Shown here piece by piece: positions 22,575 through 30,706 of a stretch of DNA of 38,129 bases. The stretch comes from Intrasporangium sp. GTDB taxonomy: Bacteria > Actinomycetota > Actinomycetes > Actinomycetales > Dermatophilaceae. The DNA lies in assembly GCF_030452765.1 (NCBI RefSeq), contig NZ_JAKDLO010000018.1, forward strand, positions 1 to 38,129. Direction: 5' to 3'. Every line of letters starts with the position of its first letter. Positions within the stretch are counted from its first letter, which is position 1. A model generated the notes under the pieces. The model saw nothing but the letters and a program-made list of their open reading frames with translations. It did no database searches and was not told the origin of the DNA. Both the position numbers and the translations under genes were made by a program.

Positions 22575-22753
22575 ATCGAGAGTGCACTTCTCCCGATCGA
22601 GAGTGCGCTTCTCCTGATCGAGAATGCCCTGCACTGTCGACCGGGCTTGCTGCACTGTCGATCCCAACCATCGAGAGTGCACCTCTGCCGATCGAGAGTG
22701 CACTTCTCCTGATCGAGAGTGCACCTCTGCCGATCGAGAGTGCAGCTGGCCCA
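22575..22753. repeat. 21-bp repeat array 3 (nine units, mixed orientation)
   Basis: Forward units (ATCGAGAGTGCAC...) start at 22575, 22596 and 22617. Two inverted units (TGCACTGTCGA...) start at 22630 and 22651. Four forward units then start at 22670, 22691, 22712 and 22733. Every same-orientation step is exactly 21 bp. Inter-core bases are TTCTCCTG or CTCTGCCG rather than the GTCGTCCTG of array 1. It lies between the small-unit terminator and the 3' end of tRNA-Ser(UGA). Confidence 0.93.
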
Positions 22754-22781
22754 GAGCCGGCCCAGAGCGGAGCTGGCTTGG

Positions 22782-22869
22782 CGGAGGGCGTGGGATTCGA
22801 ACCCACGATGGGCTATGAACCCATAGCGGTTTTCAAGACCGCCGCACTAGGCCACTATGCGAGCCCTCC
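22782..22869 (-). tRNA. tRNA-Ser (anticodon UGA)
   Basis: On the minus strand: acceptor GGAGGGC/GCCCTCC, anticodon arm GCGGT-CTTGAAA-ACCGC (anticodon TGA), long class II variable arm TATGGGTTCATAGCCCA, T arm GTGGG-TTCGAAT-CCCAC, and discriminator G. Length is 88 nt with no CCA. Confidence 0.96.
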
Positions 22870-23008
22870 AAGTACCTGTCATTCTGCCCGATAGACGACG
22901 CGCGCTCCCACCGGACCGTCGGCGTCCGACCCGCCGGAGGTGCGGGCCGCCGGCGAGCACACCAGGTCCGGGCCGCGTGCCGACCGGTTGGGAGAGGGGA
23001 ACACGGCG

Positions 23009-24370
23009 ATGACCGGCACCACCAAGTGGGACCTCGACGAGACGACCAGACGGATCAGAACCTCCCTGCAGGACACCTCGCTCACGGAGGCGGCCGAAAC
23101 CATCGCGGCCGTGCCGACCCCCGAGCTGATCACCACCCTGGAGCGGCTCGACCCGAAGAGCCGCGCGGTCGCCTACCGGCTCCTGCCGAAGGATCGGGCG
23201 GTCGCGGTGTTCGAGCGCCTCGACCCAGCCATGCAGGGCGACCTCGTGGCAGGGCTGCGCGACGAGGACGTCGCGCAGGTCTTCGCTGCTCTCGGGCCCG
23301 ACGACCGGGTCCAGCTCCTCGACGAGCTGCCGGCCGAGGTGGCGAACCGGTTGCTGCAAGGGCTTGCTCCGGACGAGCGGGAGCTGACCTCGGTCGTCCT
23401 CGGCTACCGCCCCGGATCGATCGGTCGACGGATGAGCCCACAGTTCGTGTCGGCTCACCCGGACCTCACCGTTGCCGAGACCCTCGAGCACGTGCGAGCC
23501 GGACTCGATCAGGCCGAGACCATCTACACCATCCCGGTCCTCAACGACCACCAACGCCTCGTCGGAGTCGTGAGCCTGCGAGACCTGCTCAGAGTCGACG
23601 ACCGGACGAGCCGGATCGGCGACCTCATGTCGCCGGCCTACTCCGCGGTCGCGAGCACCCGCGACGAGGTCGCGGCCCGCAGGTGCGCCGACCTCAAGCT
23701 GCTCGCCCTGCTCATCGTCGACGAGGACGACCGCCTCGTCGGCATCCTCACGGTCGACGACGCCTTGCGGATCCTCGAGGAGGCCGAGAGCGAGGACCAA
23801 GCCAGGATCGGTGGGTCCGAACCGCTCCGCAGCCCCTACCTGTCGATCCCCATCGGCCGAATCGTGCGGTCCCGCGTGGTCTGGCTGCTCGTCCTCGCGA
23901 TCGGAGCGATCCTGACCGTCAAGGTTCTCGAGACCTTCGAGGCGACCTTGGCCGAGATGGTCGTCCTGTCGGTCTTCATCCCCCTGCTCATCGGCACGGG
24001 CGGCAACGCCGGCAACCAGGCCGCCACCACGGTGACCCGGGCACTCGCGCTGGGTGACCTCGACTCCCGGGACGTGTTCCCGGTCCTGAGCCGCGAGGCG
24101 CGCACCGGGTTCTGCCTGGGCCTGCTCCTCGGCACGATCGGCTTCCTGCTCACCACACTCTTCTACGGCCCGGCCGTCGGTGCGGTCGTCGGCCTGACAC
24201 TGCTGTCAGTGTGCACCCTCGCCGCGTCCGTCGGCGGAGTGATGCCCTTGCTGGCCAATGCCGTTCGCGCCGATCCGGCCGTCTTCTCCAACCCGTTCAT
24301 CACGACGTTCGTCGACGCGACCGGCCTGGTCGTCTACTTCCTCATCGCCAAGGCCCTGCTCGGCATCTGA
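23009..24370 (+). CDS. mgtE: Magnesium transporter MgtE
   Basis: A 453-residue Mg2+ channel/transporter. The cytosolic N domain (about 25-135) has repeated LLPKDRAVAVFERLDP-type helices. Two CBS domains (about 140-260) contain VVSLRDLLRVDD and ILTVDDALRILEE and gate the pore by Mg2+ binding. Five C-terminal membrane helices (about 285-452) include the pore signature VFIPLLIGTGGNAGNQAATT. ATG at 23009 follows GGAGAGGGGA. No M-box-like leader is visible in the ~140 bp before it, which is mostly the divergent tRNA-Ser. Confidence 0.96.
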   Translation: MTGTTKWDLDETTRRIRTSLQDTSLTEAAETIAAVPTPELITTLERLDPKSRAVAYRLLPKDRAVAVFERLDPAMQGDLVAGLRDEDVAQVFAALGPDDRVQLLDELPAEVANRLLQGLAPDERELTSVVLGYRPGSIGRRMSPQFVSAHPDLTVAETLEHVRAGLDQAETIYTIPVLNDHQRLVGVVSLRDLLRVDDRTSRIGDLMSPAYSAVASTRDEVAARRCADLKLLALLIVDEDDRLVGILTVDDALRILEEAESEDQARIGGSEPLRSPYLSIPIGRIVRSRVVWLLVLAIGAILTVKVLETFEATLAEMVVLSVFIPLLIGTGGNAGNQAATTVTRALALGDLDSRDVFPVLSREARTGFCLGLLLGTIGFLLTTLFYGPAVGAVVGLTLLSVCTLAASVGGVMPLLANAVRADPAVFSNPFITTFVDATGLVVYFLIAKALLGI

Positions 24371-24375
24371 TGAAC

Positions 24376-24395
24376 CGACCGACGACCGTCGGTCG
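24376..24395. terminator. Hairpin between mgtE and cysE
   Basis: CGACCGAC-gacc-GTCGGTCG is an 8-bp stem starting six bases after the mgtE stop. There is no T-run. It lies between convergent genes and may end the mgtE transcript. The rest of the gap to 24510 is featureless. Confidence 0.5.
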
Positions 24396-24510
24396 CCACA
24401 GAGCATGCCCTCACGCACGACCGACCGGCCGGGCCGGACGGTTCGCGGACCAATGGTCGTCCGTGGGCACGCGCACTACTCACAGGCGCCGGGGCTGCCC
24501 GGTCAGGGGG

Positions 24511-25080
24511 TCAGATGTAGATCGCGGGATCGACCCACCTGTTGACCGTGCCCTTCTTCGGGAACCGCAGCTGCGCCGGGATGCCGGTCGCGACGGCTCC
24601 GGACGGAACGTCCTTGACGACAACCGAGTTCGCACCGATCTGCGCGTCGTCCCCAACGTCGATCGGTCCGAGCACTCGCGCCCCTGACCCGATCGTCACG
24701 CGGTTGCCGATCGTCGGGTGCCGCTTGACCCGCGCCAGCGACCGGCCGCCCAGGGTGACTCCGTGATAGAGCATGACGTCGTCGCCGACCTGCGCTGTCT
24801 CGCCGATGACGACGCCCATGCCGTGGTCGATGAAGAAGCGTCGCCCGATCCGCGCGCCCGGGTGGATCTCGACGCCGGTGACCGCTCGCGTCACCGTGGC
24901 GAGGACCCGCGCGGGCAGCCGGCCCCCAGGCAGCTTCCACAGCTCGTGCAACCCTCGGTGTGCCCAGATCGCGTGCAGGCCGGGCGAGGTGAGGACCACC
25001 TCGAGCCGCGACGTCGCCGCCGGGTCGCGCTCGATTGCGCCGTCGACGTCCTCCACCACGCGCTCGGCGAGCCCGCGCAC
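24511..25080 (-). CDS. cysE: Serine O-acetyltransferase
   Basis: Makes O-acetylserine for CysK. From GTG 25080 the protein has 189 residues. The N-terminal helical part is [20 protein letters not shown], then [20 protein letters not shown] left-handed beta-helix of hexapeptide repeats follows ([49 protein letters not shown]), with catalytic His in IDHG. Start choice is uncertain: an upstream in-frame GTG at 25206 has a good GGAGAG site but would add 42 residues with no family likeness, spanning the CGGCATAC inverted repeat. It lies downstream of cysK on the same strand. Confidence 0.92.
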   Translation of the reverse strand: MRGLAERVVEDVDGAIERDPAATSRLEVVLTSPGLHAIWAHRGLHELWKLPGGRLPARVLATVTRAVTGVEIHPGARIGRRFFIDHGMGVVIGETAQVGDDVMLYHGVTLGGRSLARVKRHPTIGNRVTIGSGARVLGPIDVGDDAQIGANSVVVKDVPSGAVATGIPAQLRFPKKGTVNRWVDPAIYI

Positions 25081-25092
25081 GAAGCCGAGCCC

Positions 25093-25121
25093 AGCGGCAT
25101 ACGACCATGATGTATGCCGCT
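25093..25121. repeat. Inverted pair of CGGCATAC repeats before cysE
   Basis: AGCGGCATAC-gaccatgat-GTATGCCGCT is a perfect 10-bp inverted repeat with a 9-bp spacer; the right arm continues CAGC as in other copies. It sits 12 bp upstream of the preferred cysE start and could affect translation as an RNA hairpin, or be a site for a dimeric protein. Confidence 0.75.
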
Positions 25122-25223
25122 CAGCAGGCTCCTGCTCGGGGGCTGACAGGAGCGTCAGCCGGGTGCGGGACGGCGCCGAACCCCTGGCGTCTCGTAGGGC
25201 GCTCACAAAGGTCACTCTCCGTT

Positions 25224-25389
25224 CTCTCTGCCGGATGAGCCGAACCGGCGCTCCGGGCCTCGCTCGTTCCTCGCTCGTGTCCTCACGCCTTGGCTCATTC
25301 GGCCATGCTCTCTGCCGGATGAGCCGAACCGGCGCTCCGGGCCTCGCTCGTTCCTCGCTCGTGTCCTGACGCCTTGGCTCATTCGGCCA
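25224..25389. repeat. 84-bp direct duplication including the cysK 3' end
   Basis: CTCTCTGCCGGATGAGCCGA... through ...TTGGCTCATTCGGCCA occurs at 25224-25305 and again at 25308-25389 with one internal difference (CCTCACG versus CCTGACG). The second copy carries the last codons and stop of cysK (LAE stop). Each copy has near-inverted ends (CCGGATGAGCC and GGCTCATTCGG), so each can fold on itself. Confidence 0.9.
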
Positions 25390-26308
25390 AACCCTCGAAC
25401 AGGACTGTCGACACGTACCGCTCGCCGAACGACGGGACGATGACGACGATCGTCTTGCCGGTGTTCTCGGGCCGCTTCGCGACCTGGGCAGCCGCGGCGA
25501 TCGCGGCGCCGGACGAGATGCCGACGAGCAGGCCCTCCTCGGTGGCGGCCCGGCGTGCATACCGTACGGCCGTGTCGCCGTCGACGTCGATGACCTCGTC
25601 GTAGATGGAGGTGTCGAGCACCTCGGGGACGAAGTTGGCCCCGAGCCCCTGGATCTTGTGCGGGCCCGGTCGGCCACCGGTGAGGATCGCTGACTCGGCG
25701 GGCTCGACGGCGACGATCTGAACCTCCGGCTTGCGGCCCTTGAGCACCTGACCGACTCCGGTGATCGTGCCGCCGGTGCCGATGCCGGCCACGACGATGT
25801 CGACCGCCCCGTCGGTGTCCTTCCAGATCTCCTCGGCGGTGGTACGCCGGTGGATCTCGGGGTTGGCCTCGTTGGAGAACTGCCTCGCAAGCACCCCGCC
25901 GCGCTCGGCCGCGATCTGCTCGGCCCGCTCGACCGCGGCCTTCATCCCGCCGGCCGGGTCGGTGAGCACGAGCTCGGCGCCGAAGGCGCGCAACAGCGCC
26001 TTCCGCTCGTTGGACATCGAGGAGGGCATCGTCAGGACGACCCGGTAGCCGCGAGCGGCGCCGACCATGGCGAGCGCGATGCCCGTGTTGCCGGACGTCG
26101 CCTCGATGATCGTGCCGCCAGGCTGCAGCTCGCCGCTGCGTTCCGCGGTGTCGACGATGGCGACCCCGATGCGGTCCTTGACCGAGCTCGCCGGGTTGTA
26201 GAACTCGAGCTTGGCGGCGACGGTGGCCTCGGCACCGTCGGTGACCTTGTTGAGCCGGACGAGCGGTGTGTTGCCGACGAGCTGGGTGACGTCGTCGTGG
26301 ATCGGCAT
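25379..26308 (-). CDS. cysK: Cysteine synthase (O-acetylserine sulfhydrylase)
   Basis: Forms cysteine from O-acetylserine and sulfide with PLP. The 309 residues are the usual length. The PLP Lys44 is in [11 protein letters not shown], the substrate loop is [12 protein letters not shown], the phosphate-binding glycines are [12 protein letters not shown], and [10 protein letters not shown] closes the protein. ATG at 26308 is the only plausible start. It is followed downstream by cysE, the usual pair; CysE C-terminal PAIYI ends in Ile as needed to dock in the CysK active site. The region upstream to 26529 is shared with the divergent Fe-S oxidoreductase gene. Confidence 0.97.
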   Translation of the reverse strand: MPIHDDVTQLVGNTPLVRLNKVTDGAEATVAAKLEFYNPASSVKDRIGVAIVDTAERSGELQPGGTIIEATSGNTGIALAMVGAARGYRVVLTMPSSMSNERKALLRAFGAELVLTDPAGGMKAAVERAEQIAAERGGVLARQFSNEANPEIHRRTTAEEIWKDTDGAVDIVVAGIGTGGTITGVGQVLKGRKPEVQIVAVEPAESAILTGGRPGPHKIQGLGANFVPEVLDTSIYDEVIDVDGDTAVRYARRAATEEGLLVGISSGAAIAAAAQVAKRPENTGKTIVVIVPSFGERYVSTVLFEGLAE

Positions 26309-26456
26309 GATCGGGCCTCTCGGAACTGGGTGAGTCGGCTGTCCCGAAGGACAACCGACGAGACGTTATGGCTATTCCAACACATCGTTATCACCGCTCG
26401 CACCGCCCGTCCCACACCTCGAACGCCCGCCGGCGCGGCGACCCGGCGGGTGCCGG

Positions 26457-26491
26457 AACGTGACACCGCAAGATGCGAGTGTCGTCACGTT
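26457..26491. promoter_or_regulatory. Inverted repeat in the cysK / Fe-S gene intergenic region
   Basis: AACGTGAC (26457-26464) and GTCACGTT (26484-26491) are perfect inverted arms separated by 19 bp; CAC and GTG extend the match inside with a three-base offset. It lies 26 bp upstream of the -10 of the plus-strand gene, where an activator or a divergent repressor could bind. Confidence 0.5.
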
Positions 26492-26516
26492 GCCGAGCCC
26501 CGGCCGGCCTCCTCAG

Positions 26517-26529
26517 TAGACTGCCCCGC
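26517..26529 (+). promoter_or_regulatory. -10 element giving a leaderless mRNA
   Basis: TAGACT (26517-26522) is followed by seven bases and then the ATG at 26530, so transcription should start at or next to the A of the start codon. There is no ribosome site before the ATG, consistent with leaderless translation, common in actinobacteria. The -35 is weak. Confidence 0.6.
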
Positions 26530-28872
26530 ATGTCCGTCGTACAGATCGTGGCCATCGTCGTCTGCCTGGCCGTGACCGTCGTCGCCATCGCGCTGTTCGC
26601 CAAGACGGTCAACCACTTCCTGGCGACCTTCCGACTCGGCCAACCGGAGGTGCGCACCGACGACAAGGGTGCCAGGACGGCGACGCTGTTCCGCGAGTTC
26701 CTCGGCCACACGCGGATGTCGCGGTTGCCTCTCGTCGCGGCCGCGCACTGGTTCACGATGATCAGCTTCGGGGTGCTCTTCCTGCAGCTGGTCAACGCCT
26801 TCGGGCAGATCTTCAGACCCGACTTCGCGCTTCCGCTGATCGGCCACTGGCTGCCGTACGAGTGGGTCACCGAGTTCTTCGCCTGGACCGGCTTCGTCGG
26901 GATCCTCGTGCTGATGGTCATCCGGCAGGTCAAGCACCCCCGGTCCGCACCCGGGAACCTGGGTCGCCGCAGCCGGTTCTTCGGATCGAGCTGGTGGCAG
27001 GCCTACTACGTCGAGTACACGATCCTCGGTGTGGTCATCTGCATCCTGCTGCTGCGCGGCCTCGAGTACGCGCTGATCTGGAACGGCGGGACGACCGGGT
27101 CCAGTGGGAGGGGCCCGGCGAGCCTGCTGCACTTCCCGATGACCGCCTGGCTCGGTGAGATCTTCAAGAGCTCGAGTGTCGATGCCCTGGCCACGGCAAT
27201 CATCGTCATCGCCGCGATCAAGATCCTGATCAGCTTCGCCTGGATGATCACCATCGCACTCACGCCGACAATGGGCGTGGCCTGGCACCGCTTCCTCGCC
27301 TTCTTCAACATCTTCCTCAAGCGGCACGCCGACGGGCGCACCTCGCTGGGCCCGCTGCAGCCGATCAGGATCAAGGGTGAGGTGCTCGACTTCGAGAACA
27401 TCGACGAGCTCGACGAGGACGCCGCGCTCGGGGTCGGCAAGGTCGAGGACTTCACGTGGAAGGGCCTGCTCGACTTCACGACGTGCACCGAGTGCGGCCG
27501 CTGCCAGAGCCAGTGCCCGGCCTGGAACACCGACAAGCCCCTCTCCCCCAAGCTCATGGTCATGGCGCTGCGCGACAACGCCCACGCGAAGGCACCGTGG
27601 CTGCGCGCGTCCGAAGAGGTCCGCGCCGCCGGGATCGAGCAGGCCGAGGGCCTCTCCGAGCACACGAAGGGCGCGGCCGTCCTCGAGCAGCTGGTCGGCT
27701 CGACCGGTTACGAGGAGACGGGCGACCCGCGAGGCGCGTACACCCCGTACGGGCCGGACGCGGTCATCGACGACGACGTGCTGTGGTCGTGCGTCGCGTG
27801 TGGCGCGTGCGTCGAGCAGTGCCCGGTCGACATCGAGCACGTCGACTACATCGTCGACATGCGCCGCTACAAGGTGCTCATCGAGTCGGCCTTCCCGTCC
27901 GAGCTCGGCGGCCTGTTCAAGAACCTCGAGAAGAACCAGAACCCGTGGGGCCTCGCACCGCGGCTGCGGATGGACTGGGCCAAGGACCTGCCCTTCGAGG
28001 TGCCGCAGGTCGGCGTCGATGTCGAGTCCTTGGACGACGTCGACTACCTGTTCTGGGTCGGCTGCGCCGGCGCCTACGAGGACCGCGCCAAGAAGACGAC
28101 CCGCGCGGTCGCCGAGCTGCTGCACACGGCGGGCGTCAAGTACGCCTGCCTCGGCGACGGTGAGGCCTGTACCGGTGACGCGGCCCGGCGGGCCGGCAAC
28201 GAGTTCCTCTTCCAGATGCTCGCCCAACAGAACGTCGAGACGTTGGGAGAGGTCGGCGCGAGCAAGATCGTGGTCCAGTGCGCGCACTGCTTCAACACGA
28301 TCAAGAACGAGTACGCCCAGCTCGGCGGGCACTACGAGGTGCTGCACCACACGCAGCTGCTCAACCGGCTCGTCCGGGAGAAGCGGCTCACCCCGGTCAC
28401 CCGCCCCGACGAGGCGTCCGGTGAGGGTGCGGCCTCGACCGGGCACAAGGTCACCTACCACGACCCGTGCTACCTCGGCAGGCACAACCACGTCTACGCG
28501 CCGCCGCGCGAGCTGCTGGGCGCGCTACCCGGCGTCGAGTACGCCGAGATGGAGCGCAGCCGCGAGAAGTCCTTCTGCTGCGGCGCCGGCGGTGCCCGGA
28601 TGTGGATGGAGGAGCAGCTCGGCACCCGGATCAACAACAACCGCACCGAGGAGGCTCTCGCCACCGGCGCCGACCGGATCGCGATCGGCTGCCCGTTCTG
28701 CAAGGTCATGCTGAGCGACGGGCTGAATGCCGCCATCCAGGACGGCAAGGCGACCGAGGAGGTGCAGGTCGTCGACGTCGCGCAGATGCTCCTCGCCGCG
28801 GTCCGCCGCGACGGTGCGAGTGGCGGGCTCGTCGGCGACACCTCCGAGCCGGAGCCTGAGCCCACCGCCTGA
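26530..28872 (+). CDS. Membrane (Fe-S)-binding oxidoreductase, heterodisulfide-reductase related
   Basis: A 780-residue fusion. The N-terminus (about 1-265) has five to six membrane helices of NarI/HdrE-like form with His residues (SVVQIVAIVVCLAVTVVAIA, AAAHWFTMISFGVLFLQL). A ferredoxin domain follows with CTECGRCQSQCP (about 319-330) and CVACGACVEQCP (about 420-431). Two HdrD-like CCG modules end it: CAGAYED...CLGDGEACTGD...CAHCFN and CYLGRHNHVY...CCGAGGARMW. It should pass electrons between quinone and a soluble thiol or flavoprotein partner. This form is widespread in actinobacteria (the Mycobacterium Rv0338c type). It is divergent from cysK and leaderless by promoter position. Confidence 0.92.
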   Translation: MSVVQIVAIVVCLAVTVVAIALFAKTVNHFLATFRLGQPEVRTDDKGARTATLFREFLGHTRMSRLPLVAAAHWFTMISFGVLFLQLVNAFGQIFRPDFALPLIGHWLPYEWVTEFFAWTGFVGILVLMVIRQVKHPRSAPGNLGRRSRFFGSSWWQAYYVEYTILGVVICILLLRGLEYALIWNGGTTGSSGRGPASLLHFPMTAWLGEIFKSSSVDALATAIIVIAAIKILISFAWMITIALTPTMGVAWHRFLAFFNIFLKRHADGRTSLGPLQPIRIKGEVLDFENIDELDEDAALGVGKVEDFTWKGLLDFTTCTECGRCQSQCPAWNTDKPLSPKLMVMALRDNAHAKAPWLRASEEVRAAGIEQAEGLSEHTKGAAVLEQLVGSTGYEETGDPRGAYTPYGPDAVIDDDVLWSCVACGACVEQCPVDIEHVDYIVDMRRYKVLIESAFPSELGGLFKNLEKNQNPWGLAPRLRMDWAKDLPFEVPQVGVDVESLDDVDYLFWVGCAGAYEDRAKKTTRAVAELLHTAGVKYACLGDGEACTGDAARRAGNEFLFQMLAQQNVETLGEVGASKIVVQCAHCFNTIKNEYAQLGGHYEVLHHTQLLNRLVREKRLTPVTRPDEASGEGAASTGHKVTYHDPCYLGRHNHVYAPPRELLGALPGVEYAEMERSREKSFCCGAGGARMWMEEQLGTRINNNRTEEALATGADRIAIGCPFCKVMLSDGLNAAIQDGKATEEVQVVDVAQMLLAAVRRDGASGGLVGDTSEPEPEPTA

Positions 28873-29141
28873 GCCGGGCGGCCGGGCTCCCCACCGCGGC
28901 TCCGCCACATCAGCTCGCGTTGGGCTCGACCTCGGCCGCCCGTTGGGCTCGACCTCGGCCCGCGCGGCTCCCCATCGCGACCGCCCACCCCGGAGGCCCG
29001 CTGGGCTCAACCTTCGCGCTCTGTCAGCGGCCCGAGACGCCCTGTTGCACCCCCGAATCCACGCGACCTCTGGCCAAGTGGGGTGGGCGTGGCGCATGCT
29101 GGAAGTGGGCCCTCAAGGTCCCGACCACTGCAGGAGGCGTG
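28873..29141. other. Intergenic stretch with a 23-bp direct repeat
   Basis: CGTTGGGCTCGACCTCGGCC is found at 28918 and 28941 (period 23), with a degraded third version (CGCTGGGCTCAACC) near 29010. I see no gene here; plus and minus ORFs crossing it are GC shadows. A promoter for the next gene should lie near its end but none is clear. Confidence 0.6.
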
Positions 29142-29855
29142 ATGTCACGACGAGCCGTGCCGATCCCCGACGGAGTCCCGGTCCTGTCCCAGGGCCGCCA
29201 CTGGAACCCGAGATCGGGCGCTTGCTTCATGGAGATGGCCTCGTTCCTCGCCGGCGAGCGCTGGAGCGACCACCCCAAGTGCACCCATCCGGTCCTCGCC
29301 GCCGCCGCCAGATGCGTCAACGACGCGGTGGAGGACACGACCCGACAACGCCTGGTGCTGATGATCCCCGAGGTCGTCGGCCTCAGCCCGGACGACCCAC
29401 GCGTCGACGCCACCCTCGCCGCGCGGTGCGCCACGGAGGCGCTGCCCATCGCGTCGGAGCGAGCGCAGCACGCGCTGGCCGTCGGGCTGATCGCTGCGGA
29501 ACGCACGCTGACCCAGCTCGAGGGCGCGCCGGAGGGGGCCGGGGCCCGGATGTGCCGCGATGCGCTGGCGGACGCACCCGAGGCGGAGACATGGGCACGT
29601 GACTTCGTTGCCCGGGCCGGCGCCTTGCGCCGCCCGTTGCGGTCGCACGCGGCACGACGCCTCGTGGCCCTGTCGATCGACGCGATCGCCGAGGCCTGCG
29701 TTTCTGACGCCCAGGATCGGCTGGTGCACCTGTTGCGATCCTGCGTCGACGACACGAAGGCGTTCATGCCGCCGGCTCCGAAGCCGGCGCCCGCCCCTGC
29801 CGTCCCGTGGGAGGCGGAGCTGAAGAAGCGGCGCCCCGAGCTGACCGAGCACTGA
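29142..29855 (+). CDS. Hypothetical actinobacterial protein
   Basis: A 237-residue soluble protein. The N-terminus HWNPRSGACFMEMASFLAGE is followed by RWSDHPKCTHPVLAAAARCV, a pattern I have seen in uncharacterised actinobacterial proteins but cannot name. The remainder is Ala-rich helix (EALPIASERAQHALAVGLIA) with several cysteines, and the C-terminus is Pro-rich. ATG at 29142 has a perfect AGGAGG six bases upstream. There is no signal peptide or membrane segment. It is a single gene flanked by the minus-strand nor operon, with a hairpin over its stop codon. Confidence 0.8.
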   Translation: MSRRAVPIPDGVPVLSQGRHWNPRSGACFMEMASFLAGERWSDHPKCTHPVLAAAARCVNDAVEDTTRQRLVLMIPEVVGLSPDDPRVDATLAARCATEALPIASERAQHALAVGLIAAERTLTQLEGAPEGAGARMCRDALADAPEAETWARDFVARAGALRRPLRSHAARRLVALSIDAIAEACVSDAQDRLVHLLRSCVDDTKAFMPPAPKPAPAPAVPWEAELKKRRPELTEH

Positions 29856-29867
29856 GGCTCGGTCAGC
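29840..29867. terminator. Hairpin overlapping the stop of the hypothetical gene
   Basis: GCTGACCGAGC-actgag-GCTCGGTCAGC is a perfect 11-bp stem whose loop contains the stop codon region, followed by CTTCCT. It probably ends the transcript, with the coding sequence forming the left arm. Confidence 0.7.
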
Positions 29868-29925
29868 CTTCCTCACCCGTCGAGGAGCCGCACCCCGACG
29901 AGGTCGGTGACACCGGGCCGGCCGC

Positions 29926-30702
29926 TCAGTCCTCCGTGCGCTCCGGGGGCGCAAGTCGGTTGATCAGCGGCCCGATGATGTCCATCGGCAGTGGGAAGAC
30001 GACCGTCGAGTTCTGGTCTGCGCCGAGCTCGAGGAGAGTCTGCAGGTAGCGCAGCTGGAGCGAGGCGGGGCTCTGCGAGAGAGTGTCGGCCGCTTGTTTC
30101 AGCTCGGTCGAGGCCTGCAGCTCGCCTCGTGCGTTGATGACCTTGGCTCGCCGCTCTCGTTCGGCCTCGGCCTCCTTGGCCATGGCCCGCTGCATCTGCT
30201 CCGGGATCTCGACGTCCTTGATCTCGACGACGGAGACATCGACCCCCCACGGCTTCGTCTGGATCTCCATGATCTCTCGCAGGTCGTTGTTGAGGTCCTC
30301 GCGGTGGGCCAGCAAGGTGTCCAGGTCGGCCCGGCCCAGCACGGAGCGCAGCGTGGTCTGGGCGATCTGCGAGGTCGCGACGGCATAGTTCTCGACCTGC
30401 ATGATCGCCGCCTCGGGGTCGACGATGTTGAACAGCACGACCGCGTTGACCCGGGCCGGCACGTTGTCACGGGTGATGACCTCCTGGGGCGGGATGGTCA
30501 GCGTGACGACCCGCAGGTCGACCCGTTCGAGCTTGTCGACCACGGGAATGACGACCCGCAGGCCCGGTCCGTAGATCGGACGGAGCTTGCCGAACCGGAA
30601 GAGGACGCCGCGTTCGTACTGCTGGATGACCCGCAGGCAGGCGACGGCGAGAGCGACGGCCACGATGATGATGGCGAGCACGGGGGCGATCCAGCCAGGC
30701 AC
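29926..30702 (-). CDS. Slipin-family SPFH/band 7 membrane protein
   Basis: A 258-residue stomatin-like protein. One N-terminal membrane segment (WIAPVLAIIIVAVALAVACL) precedes the SPFH domain: VIQQYERGVLFRFGKLRPIYGPG, VVTLTIPPQEVITRDNVPARV, ALR-like TTLRSVLGRADLDTLLA, then a coiled coil EIPEQMQRAMAKEAEAERER. The start is a GTG at 30702 with AAGGAGTGA upstream, four bases after the stop of the preceding gene. Slipins scaffold membrane domains and often pair with a NfeD partner, absent here. Third gene of a minus-strand operon with norB. Confidence 0.92.
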   Translation of the reverse strand: MPGWIAPVLAIIIVAVALAVACLRVIQQYERGVLFRFGKLRPIYGPGLRVVIPVVDKLERVDLRVVTLTIPPQEVITRDNVPARVNAVVLFNIVDPEAAIMQVENYAVATSQIAQTTLRSVLGRADLDTLLAHREDLNNDLREIMEIQTKPWGVDVSVVEIKDVEIPEQMQRAMAKEAEAERERRAKVINARGELQASTELKQAADTLSQSPASLQLRYLQTLLELGADQNSTVVFPLPMDIIGPLINRLAPPERTED

Positions 30703-30706
30703 GGAC

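Noticed and set aside
22870-23008. M-box-type riboswitch upstream of mgtE
   Set aside because: The leader is short, most of the upstream region is the divergent tRNA-Ser, and no conserved M-box core is visible.
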